Shown here piece after piece: positions 36,501-46,389 of a DNA stretch of 64,000 bases. Under the pieces are notes generated by a model. It was not told the origin of the DNA. It saw only the letters and a program-made list of their open reading frames with translations, and did no database searches. This DNA comes from Mangifera indica. Taxonomy: Eukaryota; Streptophyta; Magnoliopsida; Sapindales; Anacardiaceae. The stretch spans positions 17,103,807 to 17,167,806 of the forward strand of contig NC_058144.1 of the NCBI RefSeq assembly GCF_011075055.1. The letters are read 5' to 3'. How positions within the stretch are numbered: position 1 is the first letter of the stretch; every line of letters begins with the position of its first letter. A program made the position numbers and the translations under genes.

Positions 36501-38277
36501 CCATGATTTAGAGTTAACAGCAGTGATTTTTGCTTTAAAAATTTGGAGACATTATTTATATGGAGTTAAATGTAATATCTACACTGACCATAAAAGTCTA
36601 AAATATTTTTTCACTCAGAAAGACTTGAATATGAGACAAAGGAGATGGTTGGAGCTAGTCAAAGATTATGAATGTGATATTAAATATCAACCGGGTAAAA
36701 CAAATGTGGTAGCCGATGCCTTGAGTAGAAAGATTGCCATAGCTCACCTCACCATTCAGATAGAGTTACAAAAAGAGTTTCAGAGGGAACAGATTGAGGT
36801 GATAAGAAGTCAAGTGGCCAGATTGGAAATTTAACCTAATCTCTTCAATGAAATAAAAGAGAAGCAAATAGAAGATTTGTGGTGCCAGAAAATAAGTCAA
36901 CAGATATGTGAAGGGAAAGCAACTGAGTTTCAGATGATAGATGGAGTGCTCAAGTTCAGAAACAAGGTATGTATTCCCCAAGATCTGGAGTTGAGAAAGA
37001 AAATCCTAAGTGAAGCACATGATACACTTTACACTGCTCATCCTGGGGGAGTAAAGATGTATCAGGATTTAAAGAAAACTTATTGGTGGATAGGTATGAA
37101 GAAAGATATTGGTGACTATGTAGCTAAGTGCTTGGTATGTCAACAGGTCAAGGCCGAGCATTAGAGACCTTCCGGTTTACTTCACCCACTTAGTGTTCCT
37201 GAATAGAAGTGGGAAGATATTTCAATGGATTTCATCATTGGCCTACCTCGAGTACAAAAAGGCTATAATGCATTATGGGTGATTGTAGATAGATTGACTA
37301 AATCGGCCCATTTTATTCCAGTGAAAGATAGTTTTGCTTCAGATCAACTGGCCCAGATTTATATACAGGAGATTGTGAGATTACATGGCGTACCCAAAAC
37401 TATTGTGTCGGATAGAGACCCCAGATTTGTTTCAGCTTTTTGGGGTAGCTTACAAAGAGCATTGGATACTAGGCTGGTATTTAGCACAACATATCATCCT
37501 CAAACAGATGGCCAAACAGAAAGGGTGAATCAAATACTAGAGGATATGTTGAGGGCCTGTTGTTTAGATTATAAACTGACCTGGCATGAAATAGTTCCAT
37601 TGATAGAATTTGCATATAATAATAGTTACCAGTCCACCATTAAAATGGCCCCATATGAGGCTCTTTATGGAAGAAAGTGTAGATCCCCATTACATTGGGA
37701 TGACATAGGAGAGCGAGATGATTTGAGTCAAGTTCTTGGGCCTGAGTTAACCCAGAGGATGGTGGAAGATATAAAGATTATCAAGACTAGATTGAAGCAA
37801 GCTCAGGACAGACAAAAGAGCTATGCAGATTTGAAAAGGAAAGAAGTAGAGTTTTAACCGGGTGACAAAGTTTTTGTGAAAGTAGCCCCTTATAAGCACG
37901 TGATGAGATTTGGAAGAAAAGGAAAACTTGCTCCAAGATTTATTGGCCCATTTCAAATTTTAGAAAGAGTGGGCAAGGTGGCTTATAGACTTGCACTTCC
38001 ACCTAGTATGGATCGAGTTCATAATGTATTTCATATTTCTTTATTGAGAAAGTACATTAGCGATCCTTCACATGTCTTGAAATCAGATGATGTGGAATTA
38101 AAAGAAGATTTAGCTTATGAGGAGCAACCAGTGCAGATACTAGACAGAAAAATAAAAGAGCTCCGAAATAAAACAATTCCATTAGTGAAAGTATTATGGA
38201 GGAATCATAAGGTGGAAGAAGCCACATGGGAGGTTGAGCAACAAATGAGAGAGAGATTTTCCAACTTATTTGTTTAA
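33504..38277 (+). pseudogene. Chromovirus gag-pol polyprotein, one frame with eight nonsense codons
   Basis: From about 33612 to the final TAA at 38277 everything lies in one frame. Gag includes an Arg-Gly run and the Gag core (34090-34480). Two knuckles follow: C-x2-C-x3-H-x3-C at about 34677 and C-x2-C-x4-H-x4-C at about 34735. Protease has [10 protein letters not shown] (about 34951). RT has [18 protein letters not shown] and [12 protein letters not shown] (35950). RNase H has [13 protein letters not shown] (36391) and TDHKS. Integrase has an HHCC finger (37018-37150) and the D, D and E blocks (37225, 37408, 37510). The end is chromodomain-like ([31 protein letters not shown], 38137-38250). 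Premature stops: TGA 34048; TAG 34132, 34486, 34720, 37162, 37204; TAA 36832, 37855. No frameshift. The upstream ATG at 33504 is in another frame and may be joined by splicing. Confidence 0.93.
33539..33611 (+). other. Putative small intron near the start of gag
   Basis: ATG at 33504 opens twelve codons (M-S-H-R-L-A-P-E-N-R-L-Q) and then meets TAA. The stop lies within CTGCAGTAAGT, which contains a good 5' splice site (A|GTAAGT, intron starting 33539). Using the AG at 33610-33611, or those ending 33614 or 33623, joins this start in frame to the Arg-Gly-rich gag N-terminus that otherwise has no ATG until 33751. The intron would be 73-85 bp and AT-rich. Alternatives: translation from 33751, or a damaged start. 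Confidence 0.4.
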
Positions 38278-38300
38278 ATTTCGAGGACGAAATTCTTTTA

Positions 38301-38313
38301 AGGGGGGAAGAAA
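38301..38313 (+). other. Polypurine tract of the chromovirus
   Basis: AGGGGGGAAGAAA ends directly at the 3' LTR start. It would prime plus-strand DNA synthesis. Confidence 0.92.
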
Positions 38314-39487
38314 TGTAACATCTGAATTCAGGTGTGTCAGTAAACTCCACTTCCAAAATTACCTCTAAAGTTGATTTTATAACTTGTTGTGTAAAGAAAT
38401 TGCAAAAGAATTATAGAAAACTACTAAAGGAGCAATATTTTTCAAAGGGGGTAAAATGGTCATTTTATAAAGATTCAAGGGAAAAGTAGAAATTAAAATT
38501 GAAGGGCACACTTGAAATTATATGGTGGTGCTAAGGGTTTTTGGTAATTGGCTAAGGATAAAATAGTAATTTGTGGAAAAGGTTAAGGGCAAAATGGTCC
38601 AAAAGGCTTATAAACTTATGCTATTCATTTTCTCTTTCATTTTTTTGCCGAGAACTCCATGGTTTTAGCTAAGCTTTTTCCCTTAACCAAAATTCGTCCA
38701 AAAACCTAGCTAAACCACCTAATTTTCAGTGCCTCCAGTTATAAAAAGTGTAGATCTGTCGATTCTGATCAGTTCTAAGGCAAGAAATTTAATTTTTAAG
38801 ATATATGAAATTTGGGAGTTTGATGGATGATTATATTTTTGGTTGATTAAGGTTGCCAAGAAGAAGAAAAGAAGGTGAATAACCTTAAATCACCTATTTG
38901 GCAAAGAAAAGGTAAGAATTTCATACTTTACATACTTGAAGTAAATTTGAGTTAGGTTATTTAAATAACCTTTACTTATATAAGTGTGTAAGGTATTAGA
39001 ATTAAGGTGATTTATGCTTAAAAGGATAAAGAAATTCATTGGGATTCATGATGTAATTTTTGGACATAAGGGTAAAAAGGTAAATTTTTGCCATAAGGGC
39101 AAAAATGTCATTTTATGCGATATAGGTTAATGTTGCTTAATTATGTGCATGTTATGTGAAATAACCCTTATAATAAGCCTATATTGTATAATTGAAATTA
39201 ATTTGAGACATGATATATATTTATATATAAATGCATGAGAAAATAACATGATGTTTGAGAAGGAATGAAAAGAATAAGGGAAAATAACAAATGCGCATAT
39301 TTTATATTATGGTTATATATGCATACATGAGGAATCATAACATATGCATGATTTAGAAAAAAATAAAGAAAGAGGAAAAATATTTTCTAAGTCATGCATG
39401 CTTTTAGAAAATGGAAAACAAGTATTTTTGGTTTTATAATGACTCATATGATACAGAAAAACAGAAAACATACTAAAAATCCTTACA

Positions 39488-39690
39488 CGCCAGCTGTATT
39501 GTGTGGACAGCAAATAAAATAATCAGTTGTACTGTGTGGATAGCAAAGAAAAATATCAGTTATACTGTGTGGACAGTAAAAAGAAAAACATCAGCTGTAC
39601 TGTGTGGACAGCAAAAGAAAAACATCAGCTGTACTGTGTGGACAGCAAAAGAAAAACATCAGCTGTACTGTGTGGACAGCAAAGAAAAAA
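39488..39690 (+). repeat. Minisatellite of about 33 bp, 6 units, in the 3' LTR
   Basis: Same unit as in the 5' LTR array, six copies, the last again running into the A-run before ATATGCGTGTAAG. The first and third units carry TGTATTGTG and TATACTGTG variants not seen in the 5' LTR. Confidence 0.92.
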
Positions 39691-40240
39691 AAAATATGCG
39701 TGTAAGAGAGAATTATACTTTGTATGGTGACTGCAAGTACTGTCATATGTAGTCTAGACCAGTCAATGAGAAAGAGAGAGAAACAAATTAGTAAATATTT
39801 TATGGAAGTCATTTGCATTAGAATTATGCATACAAGCCTTTGTGGCTGATAAAGAGTTGAGAAAGATGTACGATCAGAAAATAGAAATGTCATGACACTT
39901 ATACATGCATAAATCATAATGAGTGAATCATATCTATATAATAAGGAAAGAAATAAATGTGTGAAAGAAAAGAATTATGATATGTGTTAAATGCGTGTTC
40001 TGTGTCAATTATTTTGTTGTAAATAGTTCAGACACGCTGAGTATGGAAAAGATTATAAAAGATTAGTACTGGTATAAAATGCTTTAAGTGTTTAGTATGA
40101 TTTTCTTACTGAGCCATAGTCGCTCACTCCGTTTAATTTAATATTTTACAGGTAAAGAAATGCAGCAAAGGTTCTCGGGGAGCACTAATGAGACATGAGG
40201 CTAAGGGAGGAAGGCACCATAATTTTGTTGACTTAAATGT

Positions 40241-40247
<7 letters not shown>

Positions 40248-40302
<55 letters not shown>
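40248..40302 (+). repeat. (TA)n microsatellite in the 3' LTR
   Basis: About 27 TA units. The matching place in the 5' LTR (33110-33130) has about ten. Confidence 0.95.
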
Positions 40303-40305
<3 letters not shown>

Positions 40306-40561
40306 TAGTTTTGAAAATTGGTTATAAAGTTTCTGTGGGTGATAATTTTTATAATTGTTATTATTATATATTTATTTTACTAGTTGTGATTAAGTTGATA
40401 AAAAAAAAATCCAGTTGGTTGGTAGGACTGGTTTGTGTGAATTACAAATTGGGAGTGTTACAGGGCATAATGAAAAAGAGAAAAATATTCCCTGGGCCCT
40501 CTAAAATAGGGGAACTCATGCTGTTTTTCTGTAACACACCCAATGGTTAGGAGAGGTTACA

Positions 40562-41626
40562 TTTCATTCCTGGTCTAGGCTTCAAGCTAATCCCTCCAAA
40601 AGCAACATGTTCTTTTCAGGGGTTAATAGGGAAGAAAAAGGATAACTCCTTGGCATTCTAGGCTTTGATGAGGGCACCCTCTTTTCAAATACTTAATAGT
40701 GCCTTTATGCTCAAAGAAACTTTCATGGTGATTACAAGCCTTTCATTGATAAAATAGTGGGAAGAATTACTTCTTAGAAGAGTTGATACCTTTCATATAT
40801 TGAAAGACTTATGCTAATTAAAGATATCTTATTCAACATCCAAATCTATTAGTCTTCTCTTTTTATGCTCCTCTAAAAAATGCATAAAGAGATTAAAGGA
40901 AAAAGGCCAAAGTTGCATAGAAGGATTTTTATGCTTCTAGGGAAGAAAGAGGACACAGTTTGATAAGGAGCAAAGAATGGAATAAAGCGACTATGAGGAA
41001 ACATGTTTGGAATCTCCTTTCTAATGAAAATTACATATTATGGGCTTAGTGGATCAGATCCAACAGGTGAAGAACAAGTGCTTTTAGGAGTTAAAACTAG
41101 GAAATAAGAGCTCTTGGTTTTAGAGAAAGATTTTGAAACTTTAAGAGGAGATAAAACTAAGATGCAAGATAACAATTGGAAACTTTCAAAGGGATGCCGA
41201 AATCAAACACCTATTGTACTTTACTAAGTAAGGGATGTCAAAATCAACTATTTTATGGCTGGACAACTGTCATCCTAGTGGCCCTTTAATGGAGAGGTAT
41301 GGAAGGCATGTAGTGTATGATTTTGACGTCCTTTACTTAGCTAAAGTATATGAGATGATAAATGAAACCAATAGAAATGGCCTATTGCTTCTTCCTTTGA
41401 CTTATTGGAAATCAAAGCTTCTATTAAGTTTAAGCCATTTTAAGGTAGAGAAAGCTTACTTGGATACCTCATCCAAGTGGTAGCTTCTTCATTAGATCAG
41501 CTTGGAACGAAGTTTAAAGGAGAAAAGAGAGAGTTGAGTGGATTATATTAGTTTGGTTCAATAAGCATTTCTGTTAACATTCTCTTCTTATATGGCTAGT
41601 TTTTAGAAACAAATTTATGACAAAAG
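40562..41626 (+). pseudogene. LINE2 ORF2, 3' part: end of RT palm, thumb and zf-RVT start
   Basis: Continues the LINE2 RT after the gypsy insertion (F-H-S-W-S-R-L-Q-A-N-P-S-K-S-N-M-F-F-S-G). It runs through I-L-W-L-D-N-C-H-P-S-G-P-L at about 41245 to the zf-RVT opening L-L-I-W-L-V-F-R-N-K-F-M-T-K at 41583-41625. It is cut there by a copia LTR at 41627. The remaining C-terminus and poly(A) of LINE2 are not in the window. The frame at 41235-41483 is a genuine, stop-free piece of this ORF2. Confidence 0.85.
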
Positions 41627-43159
41627 TGTTAGGGTAAGTACCCCAAAGCCAATCAAATTTTGCATTTTTGGATTAATTTTATATTAATCATTAATAAAGA
41701 GATTGATTGTTATTCAATTCATATGTTGACTATTTATATGATTGTATAAATAACATGCCTTTAGAATGGTAGACCTATGACAAAGGGATTAGATGATTGA
41801 TCGTGAGAACTTTATGTACATATTTAGTGGCCATTCTTGAAACATCCATAATCTTGACATTGCAATGAATAAGGGCACGTATAATGATGATAGGATTATC
41901 ATAGTGTTGAGTGACCCACCAAAAATAGTGTTAGTTCTCATGTGTTGAAGTTTTATAGATAGCTTAGTGCAACATATAGATACAAGTTGTAGACATGTTC
42001 ATTAGATTGAGTTGAATAGTGGATATCTATATGGATGGTTACTCAAGTGTCTATGGAATAAACCATTTGAACACTATAGGTGTATGTGATCCTTTGACTT
42101 GATGTCACCAGATCGTCTCATGTAAAGATCGATATAGTTTGATGCTATCTAATGTGTCGTCATAATTAGGGAAACTATAAAGGTAGTAATAAGCTATATT
42201 GTGAGATATATAGAGGTTATAGTTATCAATAAAAGATTCATCACTCTTAAGCACAAGAGAAGATATCTCACACGAGAATACTAAATGACATTTATGATAG
42301 CTTAAAGAGATGTCTATTGACACTCTATCATTTGGTTGGCCATATGCTTTATTAGAGGCCAATCTTAGTTTATGTTTGAGTTAGGTTTATCTAGACATTA
42401 TTGATTTGATTGAGAGCTTATGAGTACTGTGTATATAGAGTTAACTTAAACCTAGAGAAGGGGATTATTTGGTGATAATCTTGGGTGTTTAAGGAGAGAG
42501 AAATTATTGAAAAGCTCGTTTGCCCATTCAGGTTGAAAAACCTAATTGACCATACTTTGACCAAGGTATACTTGGTTTGCATGGTGTCAATTGGCACCAT
42601 GAAAACTATAAAGCATGGCACGGGTGGAAAGAAGATTGTCTAGCCATGCAAGACTTAAAGACATGTCATGCGACACATTTATGATGCCATATGTACATGT
42701 GTGTGTTAAGGTGTCAGGCTTGGTTGAAATTCTTGCCATACTCAGACACCTACACATATATAAAACATGCATTAAAATAAACAAAAACACATAAAATTAA
42801 AAGGCAAAAAACCCTAGTTGTGAGTTCTTTGTTTTTCTCTCCTCTTCCTATGAACATATAATTCCAATTAGAAAGCTTTACTAGCCTTTTCGTCTAGATT
42901 GCCTCTTTCGTGTTTGTGCTCTACATGGATACCAAGGCACTATCTCTTGATGTTTGGATAACGTTCAATCTCAAGTCATGTAAAGATTTGGAAGAGCCAT
43001 CAACATAGGTATAAATTCTAGAACACTCTATAAGTGTTTTGTATATTCATGAACATATCTCAAAAATAGGTATCTTGGTTAGAGTTTTAGGATTGTTTGA
43101 TTTGAAAATTTTTTAAATTTCACTGTGTTTTCAATTATTGACACTTTAATAACCCAATA
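41627..43159 (+). repeat. 5' LTR of copia E
   Basis: Starts TGTTAGGGTAAGTACCCC and ends ..AACCCAATA, followed one base later by a degenerate primer site (TGGTTTGGAGC, 43161). About 1.53 kb. Its opening (CAATCAAATTTTGCATTT) is the subfamily of LTR B (16833), not of LTR A or F. Upstream flank AAAAG. Confidence 0.85.
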
Positions 43160-44850
43160 GTGGTTTGGAGCTATTGTTAGCATATTTTTATGAAAATTAT
43201 ACCTGCTATTAGTTTTGGTTAATTTTATGTATTGATTGCATGTAATTGGATTAATCAAGACTGGTTAAAATTGGTAAAGATGATTTGTAGTCGTGTTGTT
43301 GCACGATTTGTTAAGTATCATGTATAACATAAACTATGTTAAATTATCGAGTTATGATTTTTGGATTTTTGTTTGAGTTTTGTTGACATATATAGGTTTA
43401 ACTGTTAGTTAAATGCCACTCATTTTGTGTTATTACATAAAATCGCCTACAAATCCTATTAGTTGCATGATATGAGGGTTGACATCAATGTGAGTACAGT
43501 TTACATATCGTATTCCCTCACCCTCATGATTGGCTTACCAAGAATAAGAAGTTTTTTTTGATTTTTCATTGATGGAAAAAATTCAAAAAAATTGGTACTA
43601 CAAAAACCCCCTACACGGCTTGGTTTCAACTGTGCATCATAGGGATCAAGTAGATAATTCTATGCATAATGAGTGGTGCACGACCGAACCAATTTTGGTC
43701 CAACTGTGACTCTTTCTTGGTGTTTGGCACCATGTGTGTACATTAGTCATGGTTAGACAAAATTTGGTCCAACTATGCCTCTTTTTTGGTGGTTGGCACC
43801 ATATGTATACATTGGTTAAGGCTTGACAAAATTTGGTCCAACCATGCCTTTTTCATGGTGCTTAACACCTTGTGTTATGCATGTTTTAGTCTAGCTAGGA
43901 CTCTTTCTTTGGTGCCCTACCTTGGTTACAATCCAACTGTGCATAGGTCATGGCTCTAGCCGTGCAATATTTTAGAATTTTGGTGAATTCCAAATGCATG
44001 CCCAATAAAGTTGAAAATTCTAGTTTAGTCTTGTTTTGTTGAATTCAGATTGAATTGAGATTTTCTTGAGCTTTGGGGTTAAATTAAAATTTTGCAAAAC
44101 TTTAGAGACCCAAATGTAATTTGATGCTCGTGATAAAAATAATTAAATTTATTTAATTGGTATGTATATGTATGGATGTATGTATACATGTTGCCCAATA
44201 CACAACCAAAGAACCTTGTTGATGTTTTATATTTTATTTTATTTTCATTTTTGGGTTGTAATTTTTAAATAGGGCTTGCATGTCTTGCCTTTATCCCTTT
44301 TCTTCTTTTAGATTAGATTTTTTTTTCTTAGAAAAATATAACTAGGAAACCAAACCATGTAATAACTAAATATTAAAGACGAAAGGATAAATGTGAAGAC
44401 TCGAAGATGAAGATTCACCTAAGTTAAACAGCCAAATTCTTCTTAACTCAAAGGGCTTGATATTAGTTATAGTTGTGTGTTGGCACATTTTTATTTTACG
44501 TTGTAGATTGTATGTGTAAGTTCTATTTTGCAAATATCACCTAACATGCTACTTAAAATTTGATGAGATTAATTAATAAAACCTTTAATTTAAATATTAA
44601 GTCTACGATTCAATTGGTGCCTTCCAATATGACACCTTAATTAAGTCTTCGTTTGTTAGAATCTTGTTCACCAAAGCAAAAGTACACTTCTACCAAGTGG
44701 AAAATTAGGAGTTGTTTATATTGCGTTCAACTTAACTAATGTACTTTGCTTGTTTGCCAAAGCAAAAGTGAAGTATGTTAGACTCATGAGTAAGGAATGC
44801 ATTTGTCGATGCAAAGAGATATGTAGTATCCATCCTATTGAAACGTAGAA
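43160..44850 (+). mobile_element. Copia E primer-site region and leader
   Basis: Matches the leader of copia A from the PBS onward. Between 43600 and 43990 it holds four spaced repeats of the type 'ttggtccaac(c/t)atgcct', then the conserved T-rich blocks. It ends near 44850 within the conserved block that precedes gag in copia A (compare 9880-10110). No gag follows directly. Confidence 0.75.
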
Positions 44851-45245
44851 TGATTGTAACTATGTATTTGAAAGGATGGAAAATGGATGGATTGATTTTA
44901 TGTGGATTGTTTTCTATCATATGCATGAAGTGTTTGATAAATTGGTGAAATTGGGATTGACAGTGTGTCATTGGTGATATTGAAGCATATTTCATATGGT
45001 TAGAATTATGGTTGTATATTTTGGAAATGTTAGTAGGCGATTAGGAGGTTGAGAATGTAAGAGAAGTTGTTCACAAGTTCTGGAAATTCCTTGACACACG
45101 CTCATATATCTTTAGGGAAATTCTACCTATGTAGGTTGAAGACTCAGGAGTGTGGAATGGGGCACGGACACATGCCCGTGTGGTATGGGACACACGGTGG
45201 TGTGCCCTACACCAAGGATACACTCTCATGTGCTTCGAATTCATG
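44851..45245. other. Foreign block between two copia leaders, LTR-like
   Basis: This sequence is not shared with the other copia leaders. It includes a comparatively GC-rich, partly palindromic segment at 45161-45210 (ggcacggacac, gcccgtgtgg, gacacacgg). I know similar CACGGNCGTGTG runs from LTRs of some dicot gypsy elements, but no LTR ends are visible. Confidence 0.4.
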
Positions 45246-46389
45246 TTGTAGATTCAACTTGTTTTGTTGAATTTGGACCAAAATAAAATTTTCTTGAGCT
45301 TTAGGGTAGATTAATAATTTTATAAAATTTAAGGACCAAAATGTAATTTGAGACTTGGCTAAATAATAATTAAAATTTAATTTTTAATTGGATATATATG
45401 TATGTATGTATGTATGCATAGTGCTCAATATACAATCAAAGAATTGATGTGAATGTTATATATTTATTTTTATTTTCTTTGTGTTGTAATACTAAAATAT
45501 AGTCTGTGCACCCTGTCTTTATCCCCATTCTTTTCTAGTTTAGGTTGATTTTATTTTCCTAGAATTATATAACTAGAAAACAAAGTCATGTAATTATTAA
45601 AGATTGAAGGCAAAAGGACAAGCGCGAATACCCAAAAAGAAAGATTCACATAGGTTGACTAGTCAAAATCCTCTTAGCTTAAAAGGTTTGACATTAGTTA
45701 TGGTTGTGTGTTGGCATGTTTATTTTTATGTTCTTGTATGTATGTGGATGGTTTTATTTTTACAAATATCACCTAACATGCAGTTTTAATCTGATGAGAC
45801 TAATTAATTAAAAATCTTAAAATTAAATATTAAATCTACGATTAAATTGGTACCTTCCAATATGATACCCTATTAAGTCTTTATTCATTGGAACATTGTT
45901 CGCCAAGGTGAAAGGTACACTTCTACCAAGTAAAAAATTAGGATATGTTTATATTGGGTGCGACTTAGTTAGTGTACTTTGTTTGTTCACCAAAGTAAAG
46001 GTGAAGTATATTAGAGGCACGAGTAGGGAATGCATGTGTCAATGTAAGGCGATATGTAATATCAACCCTATTGACACCAAAAGTCACATTGGAGGTTGCA
46101 TGATTTGTTGTAGTAAAACCTAGCTTGAGAATATAGGCTTTTTTTGGGTAATTTGAAATTTAACTATTCGATTAATTTGAACTTGTTCGCTAAAACAAAT
46201 GGGAGAATTAATGGGATGGGATCTTGGTCCACTAGAAAATTCACCTACAATAGTGAGGGCTATTGGCTTGAGGAAAATAATAGAAGCATTTTTAATTAAG
46301 TAAATCTATAATTAAAATGAATATTAGTTAAAGATAAAATTACTAATTCTCTTATCTATAAATTATAAATTACATAATCACCATATTAA
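45246..46389 (+). mobile_element. Copia F leader (second copy of the leader)
   Basis: Repeats the sequence of 44020-44850 (T-rich blocks, ATGTATGT microsatellite at about 45395-45420, 'cacttctaccaagt' block at 45919) and carries on to gag. The leader is therefore present twice in a row, separated by the foreign block. F is best read as a second element whose 5' LTR is missing. Confidence 0.7.

Larger units (their letters stand above)
31114..40561 (+). mobile_element. Ty3/gypsy chromovirus (Tekay/Del-like), structurally complete
   Basis: Complete in structure: 5' LTR, PBS, gag-pol, PPT, 3' LTR, bounded by TG...CA and an exact 5-bp duplication TTTCA (31109-31113 and 40562-40566). Removing the element and one TSD copy joins the LINE2 RT in frame (..D-F-F-H-S-W-S-R-L-Q..), which proves the boundaries. 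LTRs of about 2.25 kb, a total of 9.45 kb and a chromodomain-like C-terminus fit the Tekay/Del chromovirus branch; this lineage call rests on my memory of the family. Coding capacity is lost through eight stops. It is the youngest large insertion for which I can estimate an age. Confidence 0.95.
38314..40561 (+). repeat. 3' LTR of the chromovirus
   Basis: 2,248 bp, nearly identical to the 5' LTR. Length differences come mainly from the minisatellite at 39488-39690 (six units instead of eight) and from a much longer (TA)n run at 40248-40302. Confidence 0.95.

Noticed and set aside
40188..40550. A 120-codon frame with a long I-Y run.
   Set aside because: It is a translation of the (TA)n microsatellite in the 3' LTR.
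18400..41626. LINE zf-RVT halves at 41583-41626 and 18400-18530 looked like one domain split by a copia, which would imply reintegration of a DNA circle.
   Set aside because: The 13-bp TSD and the shared LINE0 endonuclease show that 18400-19180 belongs to LINE1 (4141-6599). The two halves also leave about 20 bp unaccounted for, and the copia flanks do not match.
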